This document shows, piece after piece, positions 34,874 to 44,578 of a stretch of DNA of 64,000 bases. The stretch is taken from the NCBI RefSeq assembly GCF_013385635.1, contig NZ_JACAPR010000031.1:1-64000 (forward strand), read 5' to 3'. A model generated the notes under the pieces. It saw nothing but the letters and a program-made list of their open reading frames with translations. It was not told where the DNA came from and searched no databases. A program made the translations under genes and the position numbers. The stretch is from Pseudomonas gingeri (GTDB taxonomy: Bacteria > Pseudomonadota > Gammaproteobacteria > Pseudomonadales > Pseudomonadaceae). Each line of letters opens with the position of its first letter. The first letter of the stretch is position 1.

Positions 34874-36256
34874 ATGTCCGTCCCACTCGACGCCAACCGC
34901 ACCACCCGTGACTACCAGGCCGCCGACGCCGCCCACCACATCCACGCCTTCGTCGACCAGAAGGCGCTCAATGCGGAAGGCCCGCGGGTAATGGTCGGCG
35001 GCGACCGCCTGACGCTCTGGGACAACGATGGCAAGCGCTATCTGGACGGCATGTCGGGCCTGTGGTGCACCCACCTCGGTTACGGCCGCAAGGACCTTGC
35101 CGCCGCCGCCCACGCGCAGCTGGAACAACTGCCCTATTACAATATGTTCTTCCACACCACCCACCCGACGGTGATCGAGCTGTCGGAGCTGTTGTTCAGC
35201 CTGTTGCCGGCGCACTACAGCCACGCGATCTATACCAACTCCGGCTCCGAGGCCAACGAGGTGCTGATCCGCACGGTGCGCAAGTTCTGGCAGGTGATGG
35301 GCAAGCCCGAGAAGAAAATCATGATCGGCCGCTGGAACGGCTATCACGGCTCGACCCTGGCGGCCACGGCCCTGGGCGGGATGAAGTTCATGCACGAAAT
35401 GGGCGGTACCATCCCGGATGTGGCGCACATCGACGAGCCGTACTGGTTTGCCCACGAAGGCGACCTGACACCCGAGGAATTCGGCCTGCGCGCGGCTCGC
35501 CAATTGGAAGAGAAGATCCTCGAACTGGGCGCCGACAAGGTCGCCGCCTTTGTCGCCGAACCCTTCCAGGGCGCCGGCGGGATGATCATTGCACCCGCCA
35601 CCTACTGGCCGGAAATCCAGCGCATCTGCCGCCAGTACGATGTGCTGCTGTGTGCCGACGAAGTCATCGGCGGCTTTGGCCGCACCGGCGAATGGTTCGC
35701 CCACCAGGCCTTCGGCTTCGAACCCGACACACTGTCCATCGCCAAGGGCCTGACCTCGGGCTACATCCCCATGGGCGGCCTGATCCTGTCGCGACGCATG
35801 GCCGAGGCTCTGGTGGAAAAAGGCGGAGTGTTCGCCCACGGGTTGACCTACTCCGGCCACCCGGTGGCGGCAGCCGTGGCGATTGCCAACCTCAAGGCCT
35901 TGCGCGACGAAGGCGTGGTACAACAGGTGAAAAGCGATACCGGGCCGTACCTGCAGAGCTGCCTGCGGGAAGTGTTCGGCCAACATCCGCTGGTGGGTGA
36001 AGTCCAGGGTATCGGCCTGGTCGCCGCACTGCAATTCGCCGAGGACAAGGCCACCCGCAAGCGTTTTGCCAACGAGAACGATATCGCCTGGCGCTGCCGT
36101 ACTCTCGGCTTCGAGGAGGGCCTGATCATCCGCTCGACCCTTGGCCGCATGATCATGGCGCCGGCGCTGATCGCCACGCGGGCCGAGCTGGACGAACTGG
36201 TGGACAAGACCCGCATTGCCGTCGACCGCACCGCGCGCGAGTACGGACGCCTGTAA
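34874..36256 (+). CDS. Class III aminotransferase (omega-amino acid/polyamine type)
   Basis: A 460-residue PLP enzyme of aminotransferase class III. The PLP lysine is Lys291 (SIAKGLTSGYIPMGG), preceded by the LLCADEVIGGFGRTG motif that holds the cofactor Asp. Family members transfer amino groups from omega-amino acids, putrescine or similar amines to pyruvate. The start at 34874 has GGAG seven bases upstream; an in-frame upstream start lies within the operator array. Under probable TetR control. Context (ALDH, GMC oxidase, amidase-like genes downstream) suggests a pathway for an amine-bearing carbon source. Confidence 0.9.
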   Translation: MSVPLDANRTTRDYQAADAAHHIHAFVDQKALNAEGPRVMVGGDRLTLWDNDGKRYLDGMSGLWCTHLGYGRKDLAAAAHAQLEQLPYYNMFFHTTHPTVIELSELLFSLLPAHYSHAIYTNSGSEANEVLIRTVRKFWQVMGKPEKKIMIGRWNGYHGSTLAATALGGMKFMHEMGGTIPDVAHIDEPYWFAHEGDLTPEEFGLRAARQLEEKILELGADKVAAFVAEPFQGAGGMIIAPATYWPEIQRICRQYDVLLCADEVIGGFGRTGEWFAHQAFGFEPDTLSIAKGLTSGYIPMGGLILSRRMAEALVEKGGVFAHGLTYSGHPVAAAVAIANLKALRDEGVVQQVKSDTGPYLQSCLREVFGQHPLVGEVQGIGLVAALQFAEDKATRKRFANENDIAWRCRTLGFEEGLIIRSTLGRMIMAPALIATRAELDELVDKTRIAVDRTAREYGRL

Positions 36257-36428
36257 GGCATGCATGGCGCGTGGCAAGTTTTTACCTAAGCCAGCACCAT
36301 AAAAAACCTCGTTTCGCCCGCTGCCACTCATGGACAGAATGCCGTCATACCCACTCCGCGCCCGTGCGCCTTGAACAGGTTGCCGGGATGCGGAGGGCGA
36401 GTCTGGCCGGAAACAGGATACCCCCACC
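36257..36428. promoter_or_regulatory. 172-base gap before the DUF1028 gene
   Basis: No gene was found. AAGTTTTTACCTAAGCC near 36280 is weakly like the shared element at 39316 and 42609. No clear terminator was seen. Confidence 0.2.
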
Positions 36429-37103
36429 ATGACGTTTTCCATCGTCGCCCGTTGTGCCGAAACCGGCCAGTTGGGCATTGCCATCAGTTCTTCGAGCATT
36501 GCCGTGGGTGCCCGCTGCCCCTGGCTGCGTCCCAGCGTGGGCGCGGTCGCCACCCAGAACATCACCCTCCCCGCCTTGGGCCCGCATGTCCTCGACCAGC
36601 TCGAACAAGGGCTGTCGCCGGCACTGGCGCTGGACAAGGCGCTGACCAGCAACGGCTACAGTCAGTTCCGCCAACTGACCGCCATCGATCACCTGGGCAA
36701 CACCGCGCATTTCAGCGGCGGCGAAACCCTCGGTTGCCACAACGCACTGTCGGGCGAACAGTGCGTGGCTGCCGGTAACCTGCTGGCGAACCCGGCGGTG
36801 ATCGAGGCCATGGTGCACACCTTCGAAACCAGTGGCGGTCAACTCGCCGATCGCCTGGTCGCGGCGATGCAGGCCGCGGTGGCAGCCGGTGGCGAGGCCG
36901 GCCCGGTGCATTCGGCGGCCATGGTGGTGGTCGGCGAACTGATCTGGCCGATCATCGACTTGCGAGTCGACTGGGCGGACGAAGACCCGGTCGGCCAACT
37001 GGCACAACTGTGGACCGATTACCGCCCGCAGATGCAGGACTACATCGTCCGCGCCCTCGACCCGACCAAGGCGCCGAGTTACGGCGTGCCCGGGGACGAA
37101 TGA
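36429..37103 (+). CDS. DUF1028 (Ntn-hydrolase-like) protein
   Basis: A 224-residue DUF1028 protein with TFSIVARCAETGQLGIAISSSSIAVGARCPWL at the N-terminus and SGGQLADRLVAAMQAA further on, both typical. The family has the fold of N-terminal-nucleophile hydrolases but no settled activity; it is often found next to peptidases and amidases. Here the stop codon abuts the start of an ArgE-like M20 peptidase in the same frame, so the two are surely co-translated. A role in splitting an amide or processing a peptide-like substrate is an inference. Confidence 0.88.
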   Translation: MTFSIVARCAETGQLGIAISSSSIAVGARCPWLRPSVGAVATQNITLPALGPHVLDQLEQGLSPALALDKALTSNGYSQFRQLTAIDHLGNTAHFSGGETLGCHNALSGEQCVAAGNLLANPAVIEAMVHTFETSGGQLADRLVAAMQAAVAAGGEAGPVHSAAMVVVGELIWPIIDLRVDWADEDPVGQLAQLWTDYRPQMQDYIVRALDPTKAPSYGVPGDE

Positions 37104-38255
37104 ATGAGCAGCAGCCGCGAGGTACTGGCCACTCTGATCGCCTTCGACACCACCAGCCGTGAGTCCAACCTGCAACTGATCGAGTTCGTCCGCGACTACC
37201 TGGCGCGCCTGGGCGTGCCTTGCGAACTGATCTTCAATGACGAGCGCAGCAAGGCCAACCTGTTCGCCACCCTGGGCCCGGCTGATCGCCCGGGCATCGT
37301 GCTGTCCGGTCATACCGATGTGGTGCCGGTGGACGGTCAGCCCTGGACAGTGGCACCGTTCGAACTCACCGAGCAGGACGGCCGGCTTTACGGGCGCGGC
37401 ACCGCCGACATGAAGGGCTATATCGCCTGCGTGCTGGCGGCCGTGCCACAGTTGCTGGCCGCACCGTTGCGCATGCCGGTGCACATCGCCCTGTCCTATG
37501 ACGAGGAAGTCGGGTGCCTGGGCGTGCGCTCGCTGCTCGCCGAACTCGAACCTCGGCCGCACAAGCCGCTGCTGTGCATCATCGGCGAACCCACCGAGCT
37601 CAAGCCGGTGCTGGGCCACAAGGGCAAGCTGGCGATGCGTTGCGATGTCCACGGCGCGGCCTGCCATTCAGCGTATGCACCGCAGGGCGTCAACGCCATC
37701 GAATATGCCGCCGAACTGATCGGCGAACTCGGTCGCATCGGCTCGCATCTGCGCGCGGCGCATTTGCATGACCCGCGCTTCGATCCGCCCTTCACCACGG
37801 TGCAGACCGGCGTAGTCAGCGGCGGCAAGGCGCTCAATATCGTCCCCGCCGACTGCCGTTTCGACTTCGAGGTGCGCGCCCTGCCCAGCCAGGATCCCCG
37901 TGAAGTCGCGCAGCAACTGGAGCAGTACGCCGAGCAGCAGGTATTGCCGAAAATGCAGGCGGTGGACGCCGGCAGCAGCATTCGTTTTTCCCAGTTGTCG
38001 GCCTACCCCGGACTGGCCACCGACCCGCAGAGCCAGGCGGCGCAGTTGATCGCACAGTTCTGCGGATCGAGCGAATTCAGCACCGTCGCCTTTGGCACCG
38101 AAGGCGGCCTGTTCGACGCCATCGGCATCCCCACCGTGGTCTGCGGTCCCGGCAGCATGGACCAGGGCCACAAGCCCGATGAGTTCGTCAGCCTCGAACA
38201 ACTGCACGGCTGTGATGCGATGCTCGCGCGCCTGGTCCAGGCGCTGCGAACCTGA
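37104..38255 (+). CDS. argE: ArgE/DapE-family M20 deacylase
   Basis: A 383-residue M20 metallopeptidase. Metal ligands and catalytic residues are present: His70 and Asp72 (SGHTDVVP), Asp102 (GRGTADMKGY), Glu134-Glu135 (YDEEVGC). The sequence is closest in style to acetylornithine deacetylases. It follows DUF1028 with no gap and stands outside any arginine operon, so it probably removes an acyl group from a catabolic substrate rather than from acetylornithine. Confidence 0.85.
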   Translation: MSSSREVLATLIAFDTTSRESNLQLIEFVRDYLARLGVPCELIFNDERSKANLFATLGPADRPGIVLSGHTDVVPVDGQPWTVAPFELTEQDGRLYGRGTADMKGYIACVLAAVPQLLAAPLRMPVHIALSYDEEVGCLGVRSLLAELEPRPHKPLLCIIGEPTELKPVLGHKGKLAMRCDVHGAACHSAYAPQGVNAIEYAAELIGELGRIGSHLRAAHLHDPRFDPPFTTVQTGVVSGGKALNIVPADCRFDFEVRALPSQDPREVAQQLEQYAEQQVLPKMQAVDAGSSIRFSQLSAYPGLATDPQSQAAQLIAQFCGSSEFSTVAFGTEGGLFDAIGIPTVVCGPGSMDQGHKPDEFVSLEQLHGCDAMLARLVQALRT

Positions 38256-38261
38256 TCCGGT

Positions 38262-39176
38262 TCAGGCGCCCGGCTTGGGCGCCAGCACCTCGCGGCAGTG
38301 ATCGACAAACAACTGCGCCGGCTTGGTCAACTGCGAGCGACGCAGCCACGCGGCGGACAGCCCGGAACCGGTGACCGTTTCGGCCAACGGTACGCGCACC
38401 ACCTTCTGACCGTCGTAGGTGTAGTCCGAATGCGGTCGGGTGACCAGGATCGAAAAACCGAATCCACGCCCGACCATGCCCCGGACCATTTCGATGGAGG
38501 GCGAGCTGAACAGTATATTCGGGGTCAGGCCACGCTCTTCGAAGATGCTCACGAAGTAGGTGCGGCTGGGCTGCACATCCAGCAGCACCATCGGCTCCAG
38601 CACCAGGTCGTTCAGCGAGACCTTGGCCTGGTGGGCGAAGCGGTGCCCTTCCGGCAACAGCGCATAAGGCTGCTGCGGCGCCATCAGCGGCACGGTGTCG
38701 ATGGTGCTGTCCAGGTCGTGCTCGTAAAGAATCGCCAGGTCGATACTGCCGGAGGTCAGCGCCTGCACCAACTCCTGTTGCTCGCCATCGCGGATACGGA
38801 TCTCCACCCCGGGCCAGCGCTCGCGAAAGCCGGCGATCAGGCGCGGTAGATAGAGCGGCGCGACGGTTTCGAAACAGCCGATATCGATCTGCCCGGCCAC
38901 CACATCGTTATCCGCCAGGGCGTTCTGCTCGAACTCGTGGGCCACCCGCAGCAGCTCCTGGGCCTTGCGGTAGAAGCGTGCGCCACTGGGGGTCAGCGAC
39001 ACGCCCTGGGCGTGATGGCGAATGAACAACTGCACGGCAAAGCTTTCTTCCAGGTGCTTGATCGCGGTCGAGACCGAGGGCTGGGCGATATAGAGCTTGC
39101 GCGAGGCCTCGGCGACGCTGCCGCACTCGACAGTGGTCACGAAATATTTGAGTTGTCGCAAGTTGTAAGCGGCCAT
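38262..39176 (-). CDS. LysR-family regulator
   Basis: A 304-residue LysR protein: helix-turn-helix NLRQLKYFVTTVECGSVAEASRKLYIAQPSVSTAIKHLEE at the start and a LysR substrate-binding domain after it. The start at 39176 has GAGG upstream; extra in-frame sequence to 39293 lacks similarity. It is divergent from the aldehyde dehydrogenase gene. A 24-base element occurs both in that divergent region (39316) and before the ABC binding-protein gene (42609), suggesting it controls both. Confidence 0.9.
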   Translation of the reverse strand: MAAYNLRQLKYFVTTVECGSVAEASRKLYIAQPSVSTAIKHLEESFAVQLFIRHHAQGVSLTPSGARFYRKAQELLRVAHEFEQNALADNDVVAGQIDIGCFETVAPLYLPRLIAGFRERWPGVEIRIRDGEQQELVQALTSGSIDLAILYEHDLDSTIDTVPLMAPQQPYALLPEGHRFAHQAKVSLNDLVLEPMVLLDVQPSRTYFVSIFEERGLTPNILFSSPSIEMVRGMVGRGFGFSILVTRPHSDYTYDGQKVVRVPLAETVTGSGLSAAWLRRSQLTKPAQLFVDHCREVLAPKPGA

Positions 39177-39315
39177 GGCTACCTCGGAAGTGGCTTTGTT
39201 GGATTTTGCGGTGTTCGCCGCGCGCGATAAACCAGTAATTTCCTCGGGACTGAACTTAAAAAACCTGTCCAGGCGTGCGCCATCACGGTGCATCGCTGGT
39301 GAGTTTTTTTATCGG

Positions 39316-39339
39316 TAGCGAAGACATTTTTACTCATTT
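39316..39339 (+). promoter_or_regulatory. Shared upstream element, copy 1 (before ALDH)
   Basis: TAGCGAAGACATTTTTACTC plus the next four bases (ATTT) match the stretch starting at 42609 at 21 of 24 positions. It lies 79 bases before the aldehyde dehydrogenase start. A binding site of the divergent LysR regulator is the likely explanation. Confidence 0.45.
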
Positions 39340-39417
39340 CCCGAGCCGCGCGCTTACCCCACTATCGAGGCCACCGATCATCAACATAGCTCGTCGCGGG
39401 CTATCAGGGAGAATCCA

Positions 39418-40908
39418 GTGACCGACTTGAACACCTGGCAGCGCCTGGCCGGGCAGCAACGCCTGCTCGATCTCGCCTGCATCGACGGACGCGCCCACGC
39501 CGCCCGGGACGGCCGTACCTTCGTCGTCATCAACCCCGCCACCAACGCTGTGCTCGCGCATGTCGCCGCCTGCTCCGACAGCGATATCGACCTGGCCGTG
39601 AGCGTGGCCCGCAACAGCTTCGAAAATGGCCCCTGGGCCCGCATGCAACCACGGGAGCGCAAAGCGATCCTGCTGCGCCTCAGTGAGCTGATCCTGGCCC
39701 ATCGCGAGGAACTGGCGCTACTCGACTCGTTGAGCATGGGCAAGCCGGTGATGGATGCCTACGCCATTGACGTCCCTGGCGCGGCCCAGGTGTTTGCCTG
39801 GTATGCCGAAAGCCTCGACAAGCTCTATGACCAGGTGGCGCCCACCGGTCCGGGCACCCTGGCGACCATCACCCGCGTGCCCCTGGGGGTGATCGCCGCC
39901 GTGGTGCCATGGAATTTCCCGCTGGACATGGCCGCGTGGAAAATCGCACCGGCCCTCGCCGTCGGCAACAGCGTGATCCTCAAGCCCGCCGAGCAATCGC
40001 CCTTCTCCGCCCTGCGCCTGGCCGAGCTGGCACTGGAGGCAGGAGTACCACCGGGCGTGCTGAATGTGGTCACCGGCCTGGGCGAACAGGCCGGTCGCGC
40101 CCTGGGCCTGCACCCGGATATCGATGCGCTGGCCTTCACCGGCTCGACCCAGGTCGGCAAATATTTCATGCAGTACGCCGCGCAATCGAACCTCAAGCAG
40201 GTCTGGCTGGAGTGCGGCGGCAAAAGCCCGAACCTGGTGTTCGCCGATTGTCAGGACCTCGATCTGGCGGCGGAAAAGGCCGCCTTCGGCATCTTCTTCA
40301 ACCAGGGCGAAGTCTGCTCGGCCAACTCACGCCTGCTGGTGGAGCGCTCCATCCATGACGAGTTCGTCGAGCGCCTGCAGGAACAAGCCCGGCACTGGCA
40401 ACCGGGCGATCCCCTCGACCCGGCCAGCAAGATGGGCGCCCTGGTGGATGCCCGGCAGGCCGCGCGGGTGATGGCTTATATCGACCAGGCCGACGCCGAG
40501 GGCGCCCGCCGGGTGGCCGGTGGCGAGCGGGTGACGATCAATGGCTCGGACAATTTCATCCAGCCGACGCTGTTTACCCAGGTCACCCCCGACATGCGTC
40601 TGTCCCGCGAGGAAGTGTTCGGCCCGGTGCTGGCGATCACCGCCTTCGACGATGAAGACCACGCCGTCCGAATGGCCAACGACCACATCTATGGCCTCGC
40701 GGCGTCGGTGTGGAGCGACGACCTCAACCGCGCCCACCGCGTCGCCTCGCGCCTGAACGCCGGCACCGTCTCGGTCAATTCCGTGGATGCGCTGGATGTC
40801 AGCGTGCCCTTTGGCGGCGGCAAGCAGTCGGGCTTTGGCCGCGACCTGTCGCTGCACTCGTTCGACAAGTACACCCAGTTGAAGACCACCTGGTTTCAAC
40901 TGCGCTGA
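39418..40908 (+). CDS. Aldehyde dehydrogenase (PuuC/AldA-like)
   Basis: A 496-residue aldehyde dehydrogenase with Asn166 (PWNFP), Glu265 (LECGGK) and catalytic Cys300 (NQGEVCSAN). The start is a GTG with GGGAG seven bases upstream. The closest style is gamma-glutamyl-gamma-aminobutyraldehyde dehydrogenase and relatives. It precedes a GMC oxidoreductase, giving an alcohol-to-acid pair. Probably controlled by the divergent LysR protein. Confidence 0.9.
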   Translation: MTDLNTWQRLAGQQRLLDLACIDGRAHAARDGRTFVVINPATNAVLAHVAACSDSDIDLAVSVARNSFENGPWARMQPRERKAILLRLSELILAHREELALLDSLSMGKPVMDAYAIDVPGAAQVFAWYAESLDKLYDQVAPTGPGTLATITRVPLGVIAAVVPWNFPLDMAAWKIAPALAVGNSVILKPAEQSPFSALRLAELALEAGVPPGVLNVVTGLGEQAGRALGLHPDIDALAFTGSTQVGKYFMQYAAQSNLKQVWLECGGKSPNLVFADCQDLDLAAEKAAFGIFFNQGEVCSANSRLLVERSIHDEFVERLQEQARHWQPGDPLDPASKMGALVDARQAARVMAYIDQADAEGARRVAGGERVTINGSDNFIQPTLFTQVTPDMRLSREEVFGPVLAITAFDDEDHAVRMANDHIYGLAASVWSDDLNRAHRVASRLNAGTVSVNSVDALDVSVPFGGGKQSGFGRDLSLHSFDKYTQLKTTWFQLR

Positions 40909-40982
40909 CCCTGAACGGCCCATGACCTCGCGGGCCAGCATCACGGCCCGCCTCCATCCATTACCTTAGCGGGGACACGCGC

Positions 40983-42611
40983 ATGAAGACCCATTTCGAC
41001 TATGTCATTGTCGGCGCCGGCTCATCGGGCTGTGTACTGGCGAACCGGCTGAGTGCCGACCCGGCCATCAGCGTCTGCCTGATCGAAGCCGGTAGCCATG
41101 ACCACAGCCCGCGCATCCAGACACCGGCGGGCACCATCACCCTGTACAAGAGCAAGAAGTACAGCTGGAACTTCTTTTCCGCGCCGCAGCGGCACCTGGG
41201 CGGCCGTAGCCTGCACACACCGCGCGGCAAGGCCCTCGGCGGTTCCAGTTCGATGAACAGCATGATCTACATTCGCGGCCACGCCAGCGACTACGATCGC
41301 TGGGCGCAGGCCGGTTGTCCGGGCTGGGACTGGGCCGGCGTGCTGCCCTATTTCAAGCAATCCGAGAACAACCGGCTTGGCCAGGACCCGCGCCTGCACG
41401 GCAGCGCCGGCGAGCTGAATGTCGAGGCCGCCCGCGATCCCAACCCGGTGTCGAGCCTGTTCGTGCAGGCCGCCGAACGCCTTGGCCTGCGCCGCAACGA
41501 TGACTTCAACGGCGAGCAACTCGAAGGTTGCGGGATCTACAACCTGACCCAGAAGAATGCCCGCCGGCTATCCAGCTACCGGGCCTTCGTCGCGCCGGTG
41601 ATCGATCGACCCAACCTCACCGTGCTGACCGACTGTGCCGTGCAGTCGTTGATCGTCGAATTGAGGACAGCCAAGGGCGTCAGGGTCGAGGTGGACGGCA
41701 ATCGGCATACCCTGCACGCCTACCGCGAGGTCATCCTCTGCGCCGGCGCCCTGGGCAGCCCGCAACTGCTGTTGGCCTCCGGTATCGGCCCGGCGCAGGA
41801 ATTGCAAGCGGCCGGTATCCCGGTCACCCATGACCTGCCCGGCGTCGGCAAGAACCTGCAGGACCATCTCGACGGCCTGGTCACTGTCCGCTCCAGAAGC
41901 CCGCTGACGCTGGGGTTCTCCCTGAGATCCCTGCCAAGCGTGCTCGCCGCGCCGCTGCGCTATCTGCTGGAAAAGAAAGGTTGGCTGACCACCAACTACG
42001 TCGAGGCCGGTGGCTTTGCCCGAACGCCCCTGGCCGAGGCCCTGCCGGACGTACAGTTCCACTTCGTGCCGGGTTATCGCAGCCATCGCGGGCGATTGTT
42101 CGAATGGGGCCATGGCTATGCCCTGCATACCTGCGTGCTGCGCCCGAAAAGCATCGGCTCGCTGCATCTGGACCGTGACGGCAAGCTGGTCATCGATTTC
42201 AACTTTCTCGCCGATCCCGCCGATGCCAGGGTGCTGGTCGAAGGCCTGAAGCTGGCCCGGGGTATTCTCGCCGCGCCGCAGTTCGACGGGATTCGCGGTG
42301 AAGAAATGTTGCCCGGCAAGGCCGTGCAGAGCGATGAACAGCTGATGGACTATGTGCGTGACCATGCCTCGACGGTGTTCCACCCGGTGGGCACTTGCAA
42401 GATGGGCGTCGACCCCATGAGCGTGGTCGGACCCGACCTCAAGGTTCACGGTCTCAAGGGGCTGCGGGTGGTCGATGCGTCGATCATGCCGAGCCTGGTC
42501 AGCGGCAACACCAATGCGCCGTGCATCATGATCGGCGAGAAGGCGGCGGACCTGATCCTGCGACAAGCGCCCCTGGCCGCCTCAGGGGCAAGACAGCTTT
42601 TTCCTCACTAG
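40983..42611 (+). CDS. GMC-family FAD oxidoreductase (choline/alcohol dehydrogenase type)
   Basis: A 542-residue GMC protein. The FAD loop VGAGSSGCVLANRL is at about residues 10-23, GGSSSMNSMIYIRG is the second signature, and the catalytic His is in FHPVGTCKMG near residue 467 with the partner Asn in SGNTNAPCIMIGEKAA. It would oxidise a primary alcohol to the aldehyde handled by the gene upstream. No signal peptide, so cytoplasmic or membrane-associated. The substrate is not identifiable. Confidence 0.9.
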   Translation: MKTHFDYVIVGAGSSGCVLANRLSADPAISVCLIEAGSHDHSPRIQTPAGTITLYKSKKYSWNFFSAPQRHLGGRSLHTPRGKALGGSSSMNSMIYIRGHASDYDRWAQAGCPGWDWAGVLPYFKQSENNRLGQDPRLHGSAGELNVEAARDPNPVSSLFVQAAERLGLRRNDDFNGEQLEGCGIYNLTQKNARRLSSYRAFVAPVIDRPNLTVLTDCAVQSLIVELRTAKGVRVEVDGNRHTLHAYREVILCAGALGSPQLLLASGIGPAQELQAAGIPVTHDLPGVGKNLQDHLDGLVTVRSRSPLTLGFSLRSLPSVLAAPLRYLLEKKGWLTTNYVEAGGFARTPLAEALPDVQFHFVPGYRSHRGRLFEWGHGYALHTCVLRPKSIGSLHLDRDGKLVIDFNFLADPADARVLVEGLKLARGILAAPQFDGIRGEEMLPGKAVQSDEQLMDYVRDHASTVFHPVGTCKMGVDPMSVVGPDLKVHGLKGLRVVDASIMPSLVSGNTNAPCIMIGEKAADLILRQAPLAASGARQLFPH

Positions 42612-42632
42612 CGACGACATATTTACTAATTT
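42609..42632 (+). promoter_or_regulatory. Shared upstream element, copy 2 (before the ABC operon)
   Basis: TAGCGACGACATATTTACTA plus four bases (ATTT), 21 of 24 identical to 39316-39339. The first three bases are the GMC stop codon. It is followed by a 148-base gap before the binding-protein gene. Confidence 0.45.
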
Positions 42633-42779
42633 TCCTGGCCCGCGACATCAGCCAACATCAACCTCGCCCCAAAGAGGCACAAGGTCCGTCAGAGACCGCC
42701 AGGTCTGCTCAGTTTTTGGCGTCTAGCCCCACTGCCCCGAAATATACGAACTAAAAAACCATCATTCCGGGAGTGCACA

Positions 42780-43766
42780 ATGATCAAGTCTTTCGTCTCG
42801 CGCTGCATCCGTCCGCTGGCCCTGACCGCTATCGCCGCCGGCGTTGCCAGCGGTGCCCAGGCCGGTACCCTGTCGATCGGTCATACCACCTGGGTCGGCT
42901 ACGGCACCCTCTACCTGGCCAAGGACCTTGGCTACTTCAAGGAAAAGGGCCTGACCGTGGAGTTGCCGACCATCGAAGAAGCCTCCATGTACATGGCCGC
43001 CCAGGCCTCGGGCAAATTGTCCGGCTCGGCCTCGACCCTGGACGAGATCCTCAAGTACCGCCCGCAGTTCTGCTTCAAGGCCGTGGCCGCCCTGGACGAG
43101 AGCCATGGTGGCGATGGTGTGCTGGTGGGCAAGGACGTCAACAGCCTGCAAGACCTCAAGGGCAAGGCCGTGGCGGTCAACGAAGGTTCCGTCTCGCAGT
43201 TCTGGCTCAACTACCTGCTGAAGAACGCCGGCATGAAGATGAGCGACCTGACCATCCAGAACATGACCGCCGACGACGCGGCGACCGCCTTTATCGCCGG
43301 CCGCGTCCCCGCCGCCGTGACCTGGGAACCGCACCTGTCCACCGTGCGCGCCAAGCAGACCGGCAAGGTGCTGGTGGACAGCAGCAGCACGCCGGGCGTG
43401 ATCGTCGACGTGGTGGCCCTGAGCTGCGATGTGGTCGACAAGCAGCCGGACGATATCAAGGCCCTGGTCGCCGGCCTGTACAAGGCGGTGCAGTACACCC
43501 AGGAGCACCCGCAGGAAGCCTACGCGATCATGGCCAAGGGCGTCGGCGGCTACCTGGCGGACCCGAAGGAACTGGCCTCGGCGGCCAAGGGCGTGCGCTT
43601 CTATGACCAGGCCATGAGTGAAGCCCTGCTGGGCAGCAATGGCAGCAAGGGCACGGCTGAAAACGTCATCAAGCTGGCCAACGAGACCGCCAGCGAGTTG
43701 CAGGGCAAGCCTTACAACGTCAGCTACAGCGACCTGATCGACAACCGTTTCATCACCCCGAAATAG
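42780..43766 (+). CDS. NitT/TauT-type ABC binding protein
   Basis: A 328-residue protein of the NMT1/SsuA/TauA type with a signal peptide (cleavage after AQA near residue 28). Motifs LSIGHTTWVGYGTLYLAKDLGYFKEKGLTVEL and DLKGKAVAVNEGSVSQFWLNYLL are typical. The family binds sulfonates, nitrate, pyrimidine precursors, amines and aromatic acids. Being next to the GMC/ALDH pair, it probably brings in their substrate. Confidence 0.9.
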   Translation: MIKSFVSRCIRPLALTAIAAGVASGAQAGTLSIGHTTWVGYGTLYLAKDLGYFKEKGLTVELPTIEEASMYMAAQASGKLSGSASTLDEILKYRPQFCFKAVAALDESHGGDGVLVGKDVNSLQDLKGKAVAVNEGSVSQFWLNYLLKNAGMKMSDLTIQNMTADDAATAFIAGRVPAAVTWEPHLSTVRAKQTGKVLVDSSSTPGVIVDVVALSCDVVDKQPDDIKALVAGLYKAVQYTQEHPQEAYAIMAKGVGGYLADPKELASAAKGVRFYDQAMSEALLGSNGSKGTAENVIKLANETASELQGKPYNVSYSDLIDNRFITPK

Positions 43767-43774
43767 GAGGCGGC

Positions 43775-44578
43775 ATGTCCAAGCGCAATTCGTGGTTCAA
43801 CCGCTGCCTGACGCCCAAGACCAGTTTGCCGATCCAGGTGATCTGGAGCGCCAGTGCACTGGCCTGGGCCCTGCTGATCGGCCTGTGGGCCGTGCTGTCC
43901 TACGGCGGCGTGGTACCGGCGATGTTCCTGCCCACCCCGGGCGCCGTGCTGGACGCGGCCCTGCGCCTGGCCCAGGACGGCACCCTGGGGCCGCATGTCT
44001 GGGCCAGCGTGGAAGTGGTCATGGTCGGCTTCGTGATCTCTTCGGTGGTGGCAGTGCCCATCGGCTTGCTGATGGGCAGTTTCCGGGTGGTGCAGGCGTT
44101 CCTGGAGCCTCTGGTCAACTTCATCCGCTACCTGCCGGTGACCTCGTTCGTACCGCTGTTTATCCTGTGGATCGGCATCGGCCTGGAACAACGGGTCTCG
44201 GTGATTATCTTCGGGGTGTTCTTCCAGCAACTGGTGATGATCGCCGACGTGTCCAAGGGTATCTCCAAGGACCTGATCAACGCCTCCTACACCCTGGGTT
44301 CCACCCGCAAGGATGCGGTCCTGCACGTCATCGCCCCGGCCTCGCTGCCGGGGGTACTGGACACCTTGCGCGTGACCATGGGCTGGGCCTGGACCTACCT
44401 GGTGGTGGCCGAGCTGGTGGCGGCTTCCAGCGGTCTGGGCTACCTCAGCCTCAAGGCCATGCGTGGCTTTCAGGTCGACGTGATTTTCCTGGCGATCGCT
44501 GTCATCGGCCTGTTGGGGCTGGTCACCGATCAACTGTTCCGACTTCTTCGCTTGAAGGTGGCCGCATGGGCTCAGTAA
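43775..44578 (+). CDS. NitT/TauT-type ABC permease
   Basis: A 267-residue SsuC/TauC-type permease with six helices and the coupling loop SKDLINASYTLGSTRKDAVLHVIAPASLPGVLDTLRVTMGWAW. It starts eight bases after the binding protein and its last 13 bases overlap the ATPase gene. Confidence 0.92.
   Translation: MSKRNSWFNRCLTPKTSLPIQVIWSASALAWALLIGLWAVLSYGGVVPAMFLPTPGAVLDAALRLAQDGTLGPHVWASVEVVMVGFVISSVVAVPIGLLMGSFRVVQAFLEPLVNFIRYLPVTSFVPLFILWIGIGLEQRVSVIIFGVFFQQLVMIADVSKGISKDLINASYTLGSTRKDAVLHVIAPASLPGVLDTLRVTMGWAWTYLVVAELVAASSGLGYLSLKAMRGFQVDVIFLAIAVIGLLGLVTDQLFRLLRLKVAAWAQ

Noticed and set aside
36280..36300. Third copy of the LysR-type element before DUF1028
   Set aside because: Similarity to the copies at 39316 and 42609 is too weak to list as a site.
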